DNA of 64,000 nucleotides from Thelonectria olida. Its lineage: Eukaryota > Ascomycota > Sordariomycetes > Hypocreales > Nectriaceae. Made by a program: the position numbers and the translations under genes. The stretch covers positions 806,001-870,000 of the forward strand of contig JAGPYM010000004.1 in assembly GCA_020736575.1 (NCBI GenBank), given 5' to 3'. The notes under the pieces are model-generated. The model ran no database searches. It saw only the letters and a list, made by a program, of their open reading frames with translations, and was not told the DNA's origin. This document shows positions 12,915 to 25,700 of this stretch, piece by piece (the stretch's first letter is position 1; each line of letters begins with the position of its first letter).

Positions 12915-15053
12915 ATGTCGAGTCTACGGCCGGGATCGAACCCTCATGCCGGCCTCAGCTTTCCCCAGGCCAACCTCCGACGCAATGCCTACCCTCCGCC
13001 GCATCCCAATCAGACGAACAAGCAGTCTCCGGCGCCTCACTCGGTGTCGCCCTACCAGACTCAGACGTATCAGCCTCCACCAACGGGTGCATACCCCCAA
13101 CATCTCTTCGCAAACCCGACGTCTGTCAACGGCAATGTTACCAATGGCACTTCGCGAGCCTCCAACTCGCACATGTCCAGTGCGGTGCCGAACCCGCTGG
13201 ACGTGTCTAATAGTCGCGTCCCGCCACCGCGTTCTCAAATGATGTTCCCTACTCTGAACCAGGTTGTGCCTAATCAGCTACATCACCATCAACAGCAACA
13301 ACAGCAACTGCATCACCAGCATTTGAGCCATCCATCCCACCCTCTCAACCAATCGCGACAACCGCACCCACATCACCATGCTCAGCAATCCCCTCAGCAG
13401 CGGCCTCAGTCTCAGCAGGCCCAGCCTACGCCCAAGTTGGGACAGGTGCAGGTTCAATCCAAACCACAGGCTCCATCACCTCCTCAGCCTCAGCAGCCCT
13501 CACAGGTTCAGCAGTCACACCAGCATCAACATCAACAATTGCAGCAACAGCTTCAGCAACAGCAGCTTCAGCAACAACAACATCAGCAGCAACTCCAGCA
13601 ACAGCAGCAGCAGCAACAACAACTTCAGCAGCAACAGCAACAACAACAGCTTCAGCAGCAACAGCAGCAGCAGCAATTGCAACAGCAGCAGCAGCAACAA
13701 CATCACCAGCAACACCAACAGCACCAACAACAACAGCAGGAGCAACAGCAGCTTCAGCACCAGGAGCAGCAACAGCAATCGACAAGACAGCCACAAGAAG
13801 TGCAACGATCCCGGGTGCAAAAGCAGACAAAACAGCAGCAGGCCCAACAAGCTCGTGAGGCTCAGGCTCGCGAGGCTCGCGAGGCTCAACAGGCCCAGCA
13901 GGCCCAACAAGCTCAGCAAGCTCAACAGCAACAAGCCCAGCAGCAGCAGCAGCAGCAGCAGCAACAGCAACAGCAGCAAGCTCAGCAGCAAGCTCAGCAG
14001 CAACAACAACAACAACAACAACAACAACTGCCGCAGGAGCCGGTTCAGCCGCAGCAAAACCAACAAGCGTCGAAGCCAGAACCTGAAGAAATGGACATTG
14101 ATAATCACAACGGCGAGGGCGACTCTGGTGGCCTTGATAACAAACTCATGAACGACCCCAACTACGTTCCAGCGCAGCCTATGGGAGAGATGATGTCACC
14201 TCCACCTGAGGGAGGCAGCTACCCGACCCTGGAGGCCGTCCAGAAGGCGGTGCTTCGATATTGCACCTCAGTTGGCTATGCCATTGTCATTGGCCGGTCC
14301 AAGAAGACCGTCCCTGGTCTGAAAAAAGTCTTGTTTGTCTGCGATCGAGCAGGGAAGCCGCCGAGTCGAGTCAGCCCTGAGGCTCGCAAGCGGAAAACTT
14401 CCTCTCGAAAGTGCGATTGTCCATTTGGCTTCTTTGCCATTGAGCAGCGAACCCAATGGACAATTCGATATCGCCCGGATTCAGCTCATTTGCAGCACAA
14501 TCATGGACCGAGCGAGAGCCCATCCCACCACCCTGCGGCGAGGAAGCTCGACAGCAAGATGGTTGCTGCTGTAAAGGAGCTCAAGGAGAATGGTAAGCTC
14601 AAAAACAATAATGATAGCCTCTCAGTCAATGATGCTAACATTAGCTCTTCAGGCGCTGGTGTTTCTGAGACGCTGCAGATTCTGCAGAATAAGAACCCTG
14701 ACTGTCACTTGCTTCCGAGGGACATTTACAACGCCCGGGCGGCTATCAACCGCAATCCACAGAAGGTTGCCACTGGACTGGCAGAAAACAGACCGGCGAT
14801 ATACAGCAAACCTTCGCAAACCCCCGAGGACCGTATACGGGCGGACTTGCGACGTGAACTCATAAAAGCAAAGGAAGATCTCAAGAAAGTCGAGGAAGAG
14901 AAACAGAAGGAGATTGACGAATTGCGAGCTAAATTGGAAGAGAAGGATGTCACGATTAAAAAGTTCGAAGAGTTCATCGACATTTGCAACGAAAGAGTCA
15001 TGTTTCAACGGCAGAGACTGGCAGCGAACGGGACTGGTGGTACACAAGCCTAG
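12915..15053 (+). CDS. Glutamine-rich protein with FAR1-type DNA-binding domain
   Basis: I predict exons 12915-14592 and 14653-15053 (692 aa); the unspliced reading is also open (712 aa). Residues about 126-376 are mostly Gln with His, Ala and Pro, in several CAG/CAA blocks. A FAR1/WRKY-GCM1-like zinc domain lies at about 435-559: an AIVIGRSKK segment, then KCDCPF, then a HNHG segment. A conserved linker (about 560-590, LPRDIYNARAAI) follows, typical of proteins derived from Mutator-like transposases. The C-terminus (about 626-676) is a charged coiled coil (KEDLKKVEEEKQKEIDELRAKLEEK). The transposase catalytic domain is absent, so this looks like a domesticated DNA-binding protein and probable transcription regulator. 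The intron is favoured because GTAAGC, a GCTAAC branch site and TTCAG are all present, and splicing restores the continuous ENGAGVSETLQIL segment. Confidence 0.85.
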   Translation: MSSLRPGSNPHAGLSFPQANLRRNAYPPPHPNQTNKQSPAPHSVSPYQTQTYQPPPTGAYPQHLFANPTSVNGNVTNGTSRASNSHMSSAVPNPLDVSNSRVPPPRSQMMFPTLNQVVPNQLHHHQQQQQQLHHQHLSHPSHPLNQSRQPHPHHHAQQSPQQRPQSQQAQPTPKLGQVQVQSKPQAPSPPQPQQPSQVQQSHQHQHQQLQQQLQQQQLQQQQHQQQLQQQQQQQQQLQQQQQQQQLQQQQQQQQLQQQQQQQHHQQHQQHQQQQQEQQQLQHQEQQQQSTRQPQEVQRSRVQKQTKQQQAQQAREAQAREAREAQQAQQAQQAQQAQQQQAQQQQQQQQQQQQQQAQQQAQQQQQQQQQQQLPQEPVQPQQNQQASKPEPEEMDIDNHNGEGDSGGLDNKLMNDPNYVPAQPMGEMMSPPPEGGSYPTLEAVQKAVLRYCTSVGYAIVIGRSKKTVPGLKKVLFVCDRAGKPPSRVSPEARKRKTSSRKCDCPFGFFAIEQRTQWTIRYRPDSAHLQHNHGPSESPSHHPAARKLDSKMVAAVKELKENGKLKNNNDSLSVNDANISSSGAGVSETLQILQNKNPDCHLLPRDIYNARAAINRNPQKVATGLAENRPAIYSKPSQTPEDRIRADLRRELIKAKEDLKKVEEEKQKEIDELRAKLEEKDVTIKKFEEFIDICNERVMFQRQRLAANGTGGTQA

Positions 15054-16795
15054 TGGCGCAACCTGGCGGATATGCCGGTCTGTATGGCGAGTGACGTTTT
15101 GGTGAGGTCGATTTGGCAAACGGGTACAATGGCGTTTTTGCTTGGGAATCCTTGCGGTTGTGTGTTCTTTTTTGGTTTGGCAGAAAGATGGACTGGTGTT
15201 ATCAAGCTTGAAGCTCAGTTGGGCGGTGGTAGGTTAACAATTGGGAGGCACGTCTATTTCGGCATGGCATTGGGACTTCACGATACTTGCTGGGTATGTT
15301 TGTACTTGGGGATGCACTTGTTGAAACTGGTACGTAGACGGGGGAAACTTGAGACGACTCTGTCTATGCGTGTACGAAGTAGACCCTCAACTCTCCAGTT
15401 TAAAGAATCGTACTTTATGACCCTTCTCATGTTAGTAGTGTCTTGTGTTGCTGTGATATGTTACTATGGTCTCGAAGTCAGAAGTCCAAGTCGAGAGAGC
15501 CACCAAGTTTACATAGTCCCCTAGGTAGTTAAGATGTGAACGCAGGTAGGGTGAAGTCAAATCGGGTCATGGCGTTGGGGTGCATATTACTGGAACGGAC
15601 AAGTATATTATCGTTGGTGCCGAAGCCGAAGAACACAGACCTCCTGTCGGGTGGGGTCGTGCGAATCAGGAGCGATGCATGTTTCGGTATTAATACCCGG
15701 TTTGACATGTACATTCGGGAGCCTCTGCATGATAGAAGAGGGGAAGCCTTGGTAGGTACATGAGAAGTAGGGAGAGAAGGGGAGAGGAGAGGGGAGGTGC
15801 GGATATCAAGAGGCTCTTTTGCACTCCTAGTCGATACACTTCGCACTACCTTATCGTGCTGTATTTGCCAAGTGCGAATACAGTAACTGAACCATGAGAC
15901 ATGCTCTTGAAGAAACGAAATGACGACTTGTTTCGCATATCGGGACTTTAAATGAAGCCATAACTACTGACCCTGGGCTGCCGGGGAAATATTGGAACAT
16001 CCATCGGTTCCATTTTCCTTCGTCCATCCGCCCAGGCAATGAATGCTCTCATCCAGCCGCAGACAGTTCAATTTCCTTTGGGACCCCTGCAGACAAACCG
16101 CCAGCATGGCAAGGCCCGCTCTGGGGGCGCCCCTGTCGACGGCCGAGCCAATCAAGGACGGCGTGCAATGACCCTCAGATTGCCCCTTTGCGGGCCAGTG
16201 GTGGGCTGGCAGCCTGGCTCCAGGGACGCCTTCCCCCACAGGGACTACCTTCAGCGGGTTTTCGATACTTGCCAGTGCGCTACGTCCCTGTGGCTTCGCT
16301 GGCGCGCGCTGGGAGCACACTGTTGAGGTACCCGTGGCACACTGGGGACCCCCGTGGAACCTCCTCTCAGCAGACGCCTCCTGACACATGCCGTCCAAGT
16401 CGCGACAGGGATCTCCTTGGGCCTGGTCGCGTAAACCCGGCAGACGAAGATATCCCAAAGTCAACACTCCTTTGCAGGTTGCCAATATCCTCATCTCTTT
16501 TCTCCCCTACCCCTACAAACTGCGCATCTTCTCCGACCGATACCATCGCACGACTGCCTAATCCTCATCGAATACCACGCTCCTTACTTTGCCTTGAGCT
16601 TTGTGTGCTTTACGATCCGACCTTGTCTGTCCCAGCTCGCCGACCGTTGAGCTTCGATTTTCCATCTCACTCCCTCAAGTATCCTTTTTGCTGCGTCCCA
16701 CCTCCGAGCCGACGACGACGACCTGGCAATGACTAGTTGTTACTGAGCTTCCCGCCTCATCTCTGCCTCTTTCTGCGCTGCTCTGTCCCTCCGCA
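15054..16795. other. Intergenic region, dynein promoter and leader
   Basis: No gene is supported. A purine-rich G/A stretch lies at about 15766-15799. Antisense and sense ORFs of about 180 codons at 15964-16736 lack motifs and splice partners. The plus strand has no ATG from 16390 to 16728 and then a five-codon upstream ORF at 16729, consistent with a CT-rich dynein leader beginning around 16490. Confidence 0.5.
16729..16746 (+). promoter_or_regulatory. Upstream ORF, 5 codons plus stop, before dynein heavy chain
   Basis: ATG at 16729 reads M-T-S-C-Y then TGA, ending 49 nt before the dynein start at 16796. It is the only ATG in the preceding 340 nt. Its context (GGCA before) is moderate. A short uORF this close to the main start usually lowers but does not abolish translation; that effect is inferred here. 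Confidence 0.45.
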
Positions 16796-19700
16796 ATGGA
16801 GGTCACATCTCCTGCTGCGCCGGGCCCTGCGGCCAACGGCGTGGCTTCTGCAGCTCCGTTCCCGACCATCGAGCCCGAACGCGTGGTTGACCACTTGGCC
16901 GCCGTCTGCGAGATAGCCCTGGGCGCCTCGCGAAACGATCTGGAACAGGTGGGCAGCCTGCTGCACAAGGCCCGATACGACGACACCGTATCTCGCTGCA
17001 GTCGGTTTGCTAGCGATAGCCAGAATGTGCTGTATATCCAAAAGGATATTGCCAACTTGACCGAAGTTGGAGCTGACGCCTCGGGTACGTTCCTTTGCGA
17101 GCAGTGTACATGGCTTTGCTGATGAGAGATGGGCAGTTCCGACTACATACAACTACACACTTTCGACCGAGATCTCCTCGTCACCCACCACCGTGTCTTC
17201 GCTTGTTCTTCTGAAGCCCCCTCAACCTATCGACCCAACCCGATCTCTTACTTCTCAAATATTCATTACTAATTTACCTGGCCCTGCCTCTCTCGCCGCC
17301 GTGGGCGAGCAAGGCACGGCCCTTTCTCCCTTCGAAGTCCTTCATTCCCATGTTCACCATGCCTTGGTGCCCTATTTTGACGCAAACACCAAGAGCCAGC
17401 AGCTGACTAACGGGTCGAGGGGACGGGCCGATGTCGATGCGAAGACGGGCATCCCCGTCACTAAAAAACGTCTAAACGACCTGGAATTGAGCTTGCTTCA
17501 CCTCCAACAGAATGTCGACATTCCCGAGATCTCACTGACCTTCCACTCCATCGTTCAGAATGTCCTCGATGAAGCGGACGCCAACAACACCCGTGCAACC
17601 ATCGATGCCATCCCTCAGAACCTCCTCCAAGACAGCACATTTCTCAACAGACTACAAGCGAATGTGAATACTTGGATTAAGTCGATTCAGGGCATCACAA
17701 AGTTGACCAAAGACCCAACCTCGAGTGCCAACCAGGAGTTTAGCACGGCGAGCCAAGAGGTCAACTTTTGGTTATCCATGGAGTCGGCGCTGGAGGGCAT
17801 CGAGGGCCAGCTTAGGAGCGAAGGCGTGCTCTTGACGCTGGAGATTCTCAAACATGCCAAGCGTTTCCAGGCGACTGTCAGTTTCACGGCTGATACGGGT
17901 TTGAAGGAAGCCATGGAAAAGGTGCAAAAGTACAACCAACTTATGCGCGACTTCCCCCTGGATGAGCTGCTGTCCGCCACGTCGCTTTCCAAGGCCCAGG
18001 AGGCTATTGCACAGATTTTCGGGCATCTGAACAAGAAGCTGAGGATATGTCCCTACCCAATTCGAAGAGCTTTGCCTCTTGTCGAGGCTATCTCTGCCGA
18101 TCTTGACGACGTGCTTCACCGTCTGCTCCCCGGAACCGAGCTGGTCAACCTGGATTACCAGCAATTTCAGAGCATCATGGGTACCTGTGACGACATCTTC
18201 CGGACCTGGGAGGAGAACATCAAGGAATTCACGAATGTTGCACGTGAGGTTACTCGTCGTCGAAACGAGAAGTTCATCCCCATCAAGATTAACAGGAAGC
18301 ACTCCGAGCTTGAGTCCAGAATCAAGTATGTGAGCACTTTCAGAGACAACCACGAGCAACTCCAGCGCACCATTGTCAACGTGCTCGGCCCCCAGGCGAC
18401 TATCCCAGGTGTCACCGAGACTACCGGCACGAACGGCGTCGTCATGGAGGAGATGGGCGATGTCGATGCCGTCGAAGAAGTTAAGCAGGCTTGGGAAGCC
18501 CTCCAGAATGTAGACTTGCTGGATGTTACTGATCAGGGCAAAGAGCGATGGGTTCGTGCTGAGAATCTGTATAATGAACGCACGACTAGAGTTGAAAACT
18601 CCATCATTGCGAGACTCCGTGATCGACTGGCCACGGCCAAGACTGCAAACGAAATGTTCCGAGTCTTCTCCAAGTTCAATGCACTTTTCGTGCGTCCCAA
18701 GATTCGAGGCGCCATCCAGGAGTACCAGAACCAACTCATGGACCATGTCAAGCAGGCCATCAACGGATTACATGAGCGATTCAAGCAGCAGTACGGTCAC
18801 TCCGAAGCTCATGCTATGGCTCAACTCCGCGATCTTCCCCCCGTCTCCGGCGCAATTATCTGGGCGCGCCAGATTGAGTTCCAGCTCGAGGGCTACATGA
18901 AAAAGGTGGAAGCCGTTCTTGGACCTGACTGGACCCTGCACGCCGAGGGTCATAAGTTGCAGGAGGAGAGCGAGCTCTTCAAGCAGAAGCTCGATACTGG
19001 TCGAATTTACGATGCCTGGTTGGCCGACGTCAGTCGACGCAAGATTTCTATTTCGGGACAACTGTTCGACATTGCTCGTGTGCGATCTGCCGGTGGTATC
19101 CTTGAACTTGCCGTCAACTTTGATCCACAGATCATCACTTTGTTCAAGGAGACGCGTAACCTTACCTGGCAATCATACTCGGTACCTCACGCTGTTACGA
19201 CTGTGTCAAAGGATGCAAAGCGGGTTTACCCCTATGCTGTTAGTCTCATGGAGAGTGTTCGAACGCTCTCTCAGACCCTTCGACAGATTTCAGTCATGGG
19301 AGAGGAGTCTGTCCTCTTGCATGGATACCGAAATGATGTATACAAGTTGATCGGTGAAGGTGTTCCGCTTCGATGGGAGTCCTTCATCAACTCGCACGAG
19401 CTCTTTTACTCCGATTCAAGACAGGCCCGCTCACTGCTTCCCGGCGGTAGCGACTTTGGCCTGGGCAAGAATACTGAGAGCAAGCATGGCATGTTCATCC
19501 GAAGCTTCGCTGCCGCTGTGTCCGTTCTTCAGAGCAAGGCTGTTTCGTTGAATTTTATCTACACTACAGTTGAGCAGGCTCTCAAGGAGCTTAGCACCTG
19601 TGCATACGATGAGACAGCCTTCCAATCCCGCCTGGATACGATCCAGTCGGCTGTTGATCAGCTGAATCTGGAACAATACGTGAACCTCGATTTCTGGGTC

Positions 19701-22700
19701 CAAGGGTTGAACACCAAGGTCCAGTCGATTCTCCTTGGTCGCCTCCAGAGCGCGGTTCTTTCTTGGATTTCCGCTTTTGAGGATGATACCTTTGACGATG
19801 AACGACGCAAGAAGGTCAACACCGAGGAAGAGAAACCTGAAGGCCCTACCATGAAGCGTATTATCCTTGAACTTGCCATGCGTAACCAAGTCATCTATCT
19901 CGATCCACCAATGGAGTACGCTCGCGCTAGCTGGTTCCTTCACCTCCACGAATGGCTCGGAATTGTCTGCAACCTCCGAAAGATCAAGGCTACTCGATAC
20001 CAAATGAGCCTCACTTCCACTGCCAATGATGAGCCACGCTTTACTGATCTGCCTTCGGAGTGCGCCGATTTGCTCCGCCGTGTGTACGTATCCGTGGAGA
20101 AGAAGCTCCAGGAAATTAGTGCGTACGTCGACAAGTGGCTTCAGTTCCAGTCCCTTTGGGATCTCCAGTCCGAGCAAGTCTATGATGCTCTCGGTGAACA
20201 GCTTCCTCGATGGCTGCAGCTCCTCCAAGAGATTCGCAAGACACGATCTACCTTTGACACGCAAGAAGTTAGCCGCGCCTTTGGCCATCTTACCATTGAC
20301 TACGACCAGGTCCAGACCAAGGTCAATGCCAAGTATGACCAGTGGCAGCATGAAATTCTCATGAAGTTTGCTAGCCGTCTCGGAACACGCATGCGGGAAG
20401 TCAACGCCGATATCGAGAAGGCACGAAAACACCTCGAAAGCCAGAGCTCGGATGCGTCGTCAACTGCCCAGGCTGTCCAGTTTATCACTGTCGTACAGAG
20501 CTGCAAGCGTAACGTCAAGACATGGGCTCCTGAAATCGACATGTTCCGCCAGGGACAGTCCACTCTTGTCAGACAACGATATCAATTCCCCAATGACTGG
20601 CTGCACATCGAACAGATCGACAGTCAATGGGAGGCGCTCAAGGAGATTCTGGAAAAGAAGTCACGAATTGTCGAGGATCAGACTGATGCTTTGCGGGCCA
20701 AGATTGTTGCCGAGGATAAGCTCGTTAATGAACGAATTGCCGAGATTGCTGCTCAGTGGAACGAAGAGAAACCCGTATCTGGAACGATCAAACCCGATAT
20801 TGCTTCAAAGACCTTGACCTCCTTCGAGGAGCGCATTTCTAAGCTGCAGACTGACTCGTCGATGGTTGCTAAGGCCAAGGAAGCCCTTGATATCCCCGTC
20901 TCTTCTGATAACTCGCTCGAGGCCACGCTTGAAGAGGTTCGTGACTTCCAGTCTGTTTGGTCCAACCTTTCCACCATCTGGGCGAGCCTCAACGAGACGC
21001 GTGATGTTTTGTGGACTGCTGTCCAACCACGCAAGATCCGATCCAAGGTTGATGACCTGATCAAATCTACCAAGGAGATGCCCAGCAGAATGAGACAATA
21101 TGCTGCCTTTGAACACGTGCAAGGCATCCTTCGTGGCCTTCTCAAGGTTAACCCAATTCTGTCTGACCTCAAGTCGGATGCTATTCGTGAACGTCACTGG
21201 CACAAGATTTACAAGTCAATCAAGCCCCAGAAGCGCTTCTCGCCTAGCTCGATGACCCTTGGTGACGTGTGGGATCTTGACTTGGTGAGAACCGAGATCA
21301 TCGTCAAGGACATCATCGCCCAGGCCCAGGGTGAAATGGCTCTCGAAGAATTCCTCAAGCAAGTCCGCGAGATCTGGCAGAATTACGCCCTGGAGATGGT
21401 TGGTTACCAGAACAAGTGCCGACTCATCCGCGGCTGGGATGATCTCTTCGCCAAGTGTAGTGAGAACTTGAACTCCCTGCAGGCTATGAAGCACTCCCCT
21501 TACTATAAGGAGTTTGAAGAAGAAGCCGTTGCCTGGGAGGACAAACTCAACCGTGTACACGTCTTGTTCGATGTGTGGATTGATGTCCAGCGCCAATGGG
21601 TTTATCTTGAGGGTGTCTTCACTGGAAACGCGGATATCAAGCATCTTCTTCCCATCGAGTCTGGACGTTTCCAGAATATTAACAGCGAATTCTTGGCTGT
21701 TATGAAAAAGGCCAACAAGACACCTTATGTCCTCGACGTCCTCAATATCCCCAATGTTCAGAAGTCTCTCGAACGACTGGCCGAAATGCTCAACAAGATC
21801 CAGAAGGCTCTTGGTGAGTATCTTGAGAAGGAGCGTGTCTCGTTCCCTCGATTCTACTTTGTTGGTGACGAGGACTTGCTGGAGATGATTGGTAATAGCA
21901 ACGACACGTTGCGCATTGCCAAGCACTTCAAGAAGATGTTTGCTGGTTTGTCAGGTCTCATCATGGACGACGAGACTATAATCTCGGGCTTCACCTCCAA
22001 GGAGGGCGAAGTTGTCCGGCTGAAGAAGGAAATTTCTTTGGCCAAGGTCCCGAGAATTAACGACTGGTTGGCACTCTTGGAAGGGGGTATGAAGTCGACC
22101 CTGGCAGAGCTCCTGGCAGAGTCGGTGGACCAGTACACCCCCATCTTCGAGTCTGAGAAGATTGACCGCGATTCTCTGATCAACTTCATGGAGGCCTTTC
22201 CTAGTCAGATCGTTGTTCTCGCCACTCAGGTCGCTTGGACCACGGCCGTGGATAGGTCACTCGCAGCGGGTGGCCAGGATCTTCAGGCCCTTTATGCCCG
22301 TGAGGTCGAGGTCCTTCGCGTCCTTGCTGATACCGTCTTGGGTGACCTCCAAGTTATTGAGCGCAAGAAGTGTGAGCAACTCATCACTGAATGTGTCCAT
22401 CAACGTGATACAATCGAGAAGCTACTCAACGCCAAGGCCGAATCGCCGAGCCACTACCTCTGGCAACTGCAGATGCGCTACGTGTACAACCCCGAAGGCG
22501 AGTTCCTGGACCGCCTCTACATCAAGATGGCCAATGCCAAGCTCAACTACGGCTTTGAGTACCTGGGTGTTCCTGATCGACTTGTCCGCACTCCTCTTAC
22601 CGACCGATGTTTCCTCACTCTTACCCAAGCTTTGTGTCAACGTCTCGGTGGTTCGCCGTATGGTCCCGCCGGTACGGGTAAGACGGAATCAGTCAAGGCT

Positions 22701-25700
22701 CTTGGTGTCCAGCTCGGCAGATTCACTCTCGTCTTCTGCTGTGACGACACATTTGATTTCCAGGCCATGGGTCGAATCTTCCTTGGTATTTGCCAAGTCG
22801 GTGCTTGGGGCTGTTTCGACGAGTTCAATCGTCTGGAGGAGCGAATTCTGTCTGCCGTCTCACAGCAAATCCAGAATATCCAGCTGGGCCTGAAGGAGGG
22901 TGTTGAGGATGACCAGTCGCAAATTGAGTTGGTTGGTCGCCAGCTTCACGTCAACGAGAACACTGGTATCTTCATCACCATGAACCCTGGCTATGCCGGC
23001 CGTTCCAACCTCCCCGACAACCTGAAGAAGCTCTTCCGTAGTGTGGCCATGTCCAAGCCAGACAAGGAGCTCATTGCCGAGGTCATGCTTTACTCGCAAG
23101 GTTTCAACCAAGCCAAGCAGCTCTCAAAGCAGACAGTGCCCTTCTTCGACCAATGTTCGAGCAAACTTTCGAAGCAAGCCCACTACGATTTCGGTCTTCG
23201 TGCCCTCAAGAGCGTCTTGGTCAGCTCTGGTGGCCTGAAACGTACTCGTCTTAGCGAAGGCAACCTCGGTACCGAAGAGGTGGTTGAGCCCGAAATTATT
23301 GTGCAGAGTATTCGGGAAACGATTGCGCCCAAACTGATCAAGTCAGATGTTGATATAATGACCACCATTGAGGGTGCATGCTTCCCTGGCGTCAACTATG
23401 TCCCTGCGAACCTTGAGGCACTGGAGGACGCCATTCGATCTCTTGCTGCTGAGCGACATCTGGTCGTCAATGAGCTCTGGATGACCAAGGTTCTCCAGTT
23501 GTACCAGATCCAGAAGATCCACCACGGCGTCATGATGGTTGGTAACTCTGGTTCCGGAAAGTCTGCATCCTGGAGACTCTTGCTCGATGCGCTGCAGAAG
23601 GTCGAGGGTGTCGAGGGCGTCTCTCATGTCATTGACTCCAAGGTCATGTCGAAGGAGGCGCTGTACGGAAACCTGGACTCAACAACCCGTGAATGGACCG
23701 ATGGTCTCTTCACGAGCATCCTCCGAAAGATTGTCGACAACCTTCGTGGCGAGGATTCCAAGCGACACTGGATTGTCTTTGATGGTGACGTCGATCCCGA
23801 ATGGGTCGAGAACTTGAACAGTGTGCTCGATGACAACAAGCTGCTTACTCTTCCCAACGGTGAGCGTCTGAACCTGCCGCAAAACGTCCGAATCATGTTC
23901 GAAGTCGAGACTCTCAAGTATGCCACTCTTGCCACTGTCTCTCGTTGTGGTATGGTCTGGTTCAGTGAGGACACTGTCTCGCCTGTCATGTTGGTTGAGA
24001 ACTATCTGCAAGCTCTGCGTAGCGTTCCCTTTGAAGATCTGGACGAGGACAGCGTTGCCGCCGGCCACAACCCTGCCAAGGCGTTGGCCGTCCAAGCCCA
24101 GTTTGCCGATCTCCTTCTGGTGTATCTCACTGGTGAGGACTTCATCCTTGAGGCTCTCGAGAAGGCGAAGGGCTACAACCACATCATGGAGTTCACCGCC
24201 GCTCGTGTTCTGAACACGCTCTTCTCCTTGCTCAATAAGGCGGCCAGAAACGTCATCGAGTACAATGCCCAGCACTCCGACTTCCCTCTCGAGTCGGAGC
24301 AAATCGAGGCCTACGTTTCGAAGAAGCTTCTGCTGGCCCTTGTCTGGGCTCTCACGGGTGACTGTCCCCTTACCGATCGCAAGGCATTCGGTGATGACAT
24401 TTGTGCCTTTGCCAACTTCGGCTCACCGCCACTGGATGGCACCAGCTCACTGATTGACTTTGACGTGACGCTTCCTAAAGCCGAATGGTCCCCTTGGCAG
24501 AACCAGGTCCCAAGTATCGAGGTGAACACGCACTCCATCACCCAGACCGACGTCGTCATTCCCACGCTGGACACTATTCGACACGAGGACGTGCTTTACT
24601 CATGGCTTGCTGAACACAAGCCTCTGTTGCTGTGTGGCCCCCCTGGTTCGGGTAAAACCATGACGCTCTTCAGCGCGCTGCGCAAGCTGCCCAACATGGA
24701 GGTTGTTGGTCTCAACTTCTCCAGCGCAACGACCCCTGACCTGCTCATCAAGACGTTTGAGCAGTACTGCGAGTACAAGAAGACACTCAATGGTGTCATG
24801 CTTTCTCCAAACCAGATTGGTCGATGGCTCGTCATCTTCTGCGATGAAATCAACTTGCCTGCGCCCGACAAGTATGCCACCCAGCGAGCAATCTCATTCC
24901 TTCGCCAACTGGTCGAGCACAACGGATTCTGGAGAACTTCTGATAAATCTTGGGTCACGCTCGATCGAATCCAATTTGTTGGTGCTTGCAACCCACCCAC
25001 CGATGCTGGTCGTACTCCCCTGGGAGCGAGATTCCTCCGACACGCTCCTCTTATCATGGTTGATTACCCCGGCGAGCTGTCTCTCAACCAGATCTACGGC
25101 ACCTTCAACTCGGCGGTGCTTAAGATTATCCCCTCGCTACGTGGATATGCGGAGCCTCTCACTCACGCAATGGTTCGCTTCTATTTGGAGTCTCAACAGC
25201 GGTTCACGCCCAAGATCCAACCTCACTACGTCTACAGTCCTCGTGAACTGACACGATGGGTCCGTGGTGTGTATGAAGCTATCCGGCCGTTGGAGACTCT
25301 TTCCCTCGAAGGTCTCATTCGTATTTGGGCACACGAAGCTCTTCGTCTGTTCCAAGATCGTCTAGTTGCCGAAGAGGAGCGCAAGTGGACTGAAGACACG
25401 GTGCGAAAGATCGCCATGGAGTACTTCCCGACCATTGAGGAGGACAAGGCTCTGGGTGGCCCCATCCTCTTCTCCAACTGGCTGTCCAAGAACTACGTTC
25501 CTGTCAACCGTGAGCAGTTGAGGGACTTCGTCAAGGCCAGACTAAAGACGTTCTGCGAAGAAGAAGTCGACGTGCCCCTGATTCTGTTCAACGACGTCCT
25601 AGAGCATGTGCTACGTATTGACCGTGTCTTCCGACAACCCCAAGGTCACTTGATTCTCATCGGTGTCAGTGGCAGTGGCAAGACTACGCTGTCGCGCTTC

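Noticed and set aside
15964..16494. 176-codon minus-strand ORF upstream of dynein
   Set aside because: No motif, compositionally odd, and antisense to the dynein promoter and leader.
17772..18746. 324-codon minus-strand ORF inside dynein
   Set aside because: It is antisense to a strongly conserved exon, has no motif, and mirrors the codon bias of dynein. A second one at 19431-20432 is rejected for the same reason.
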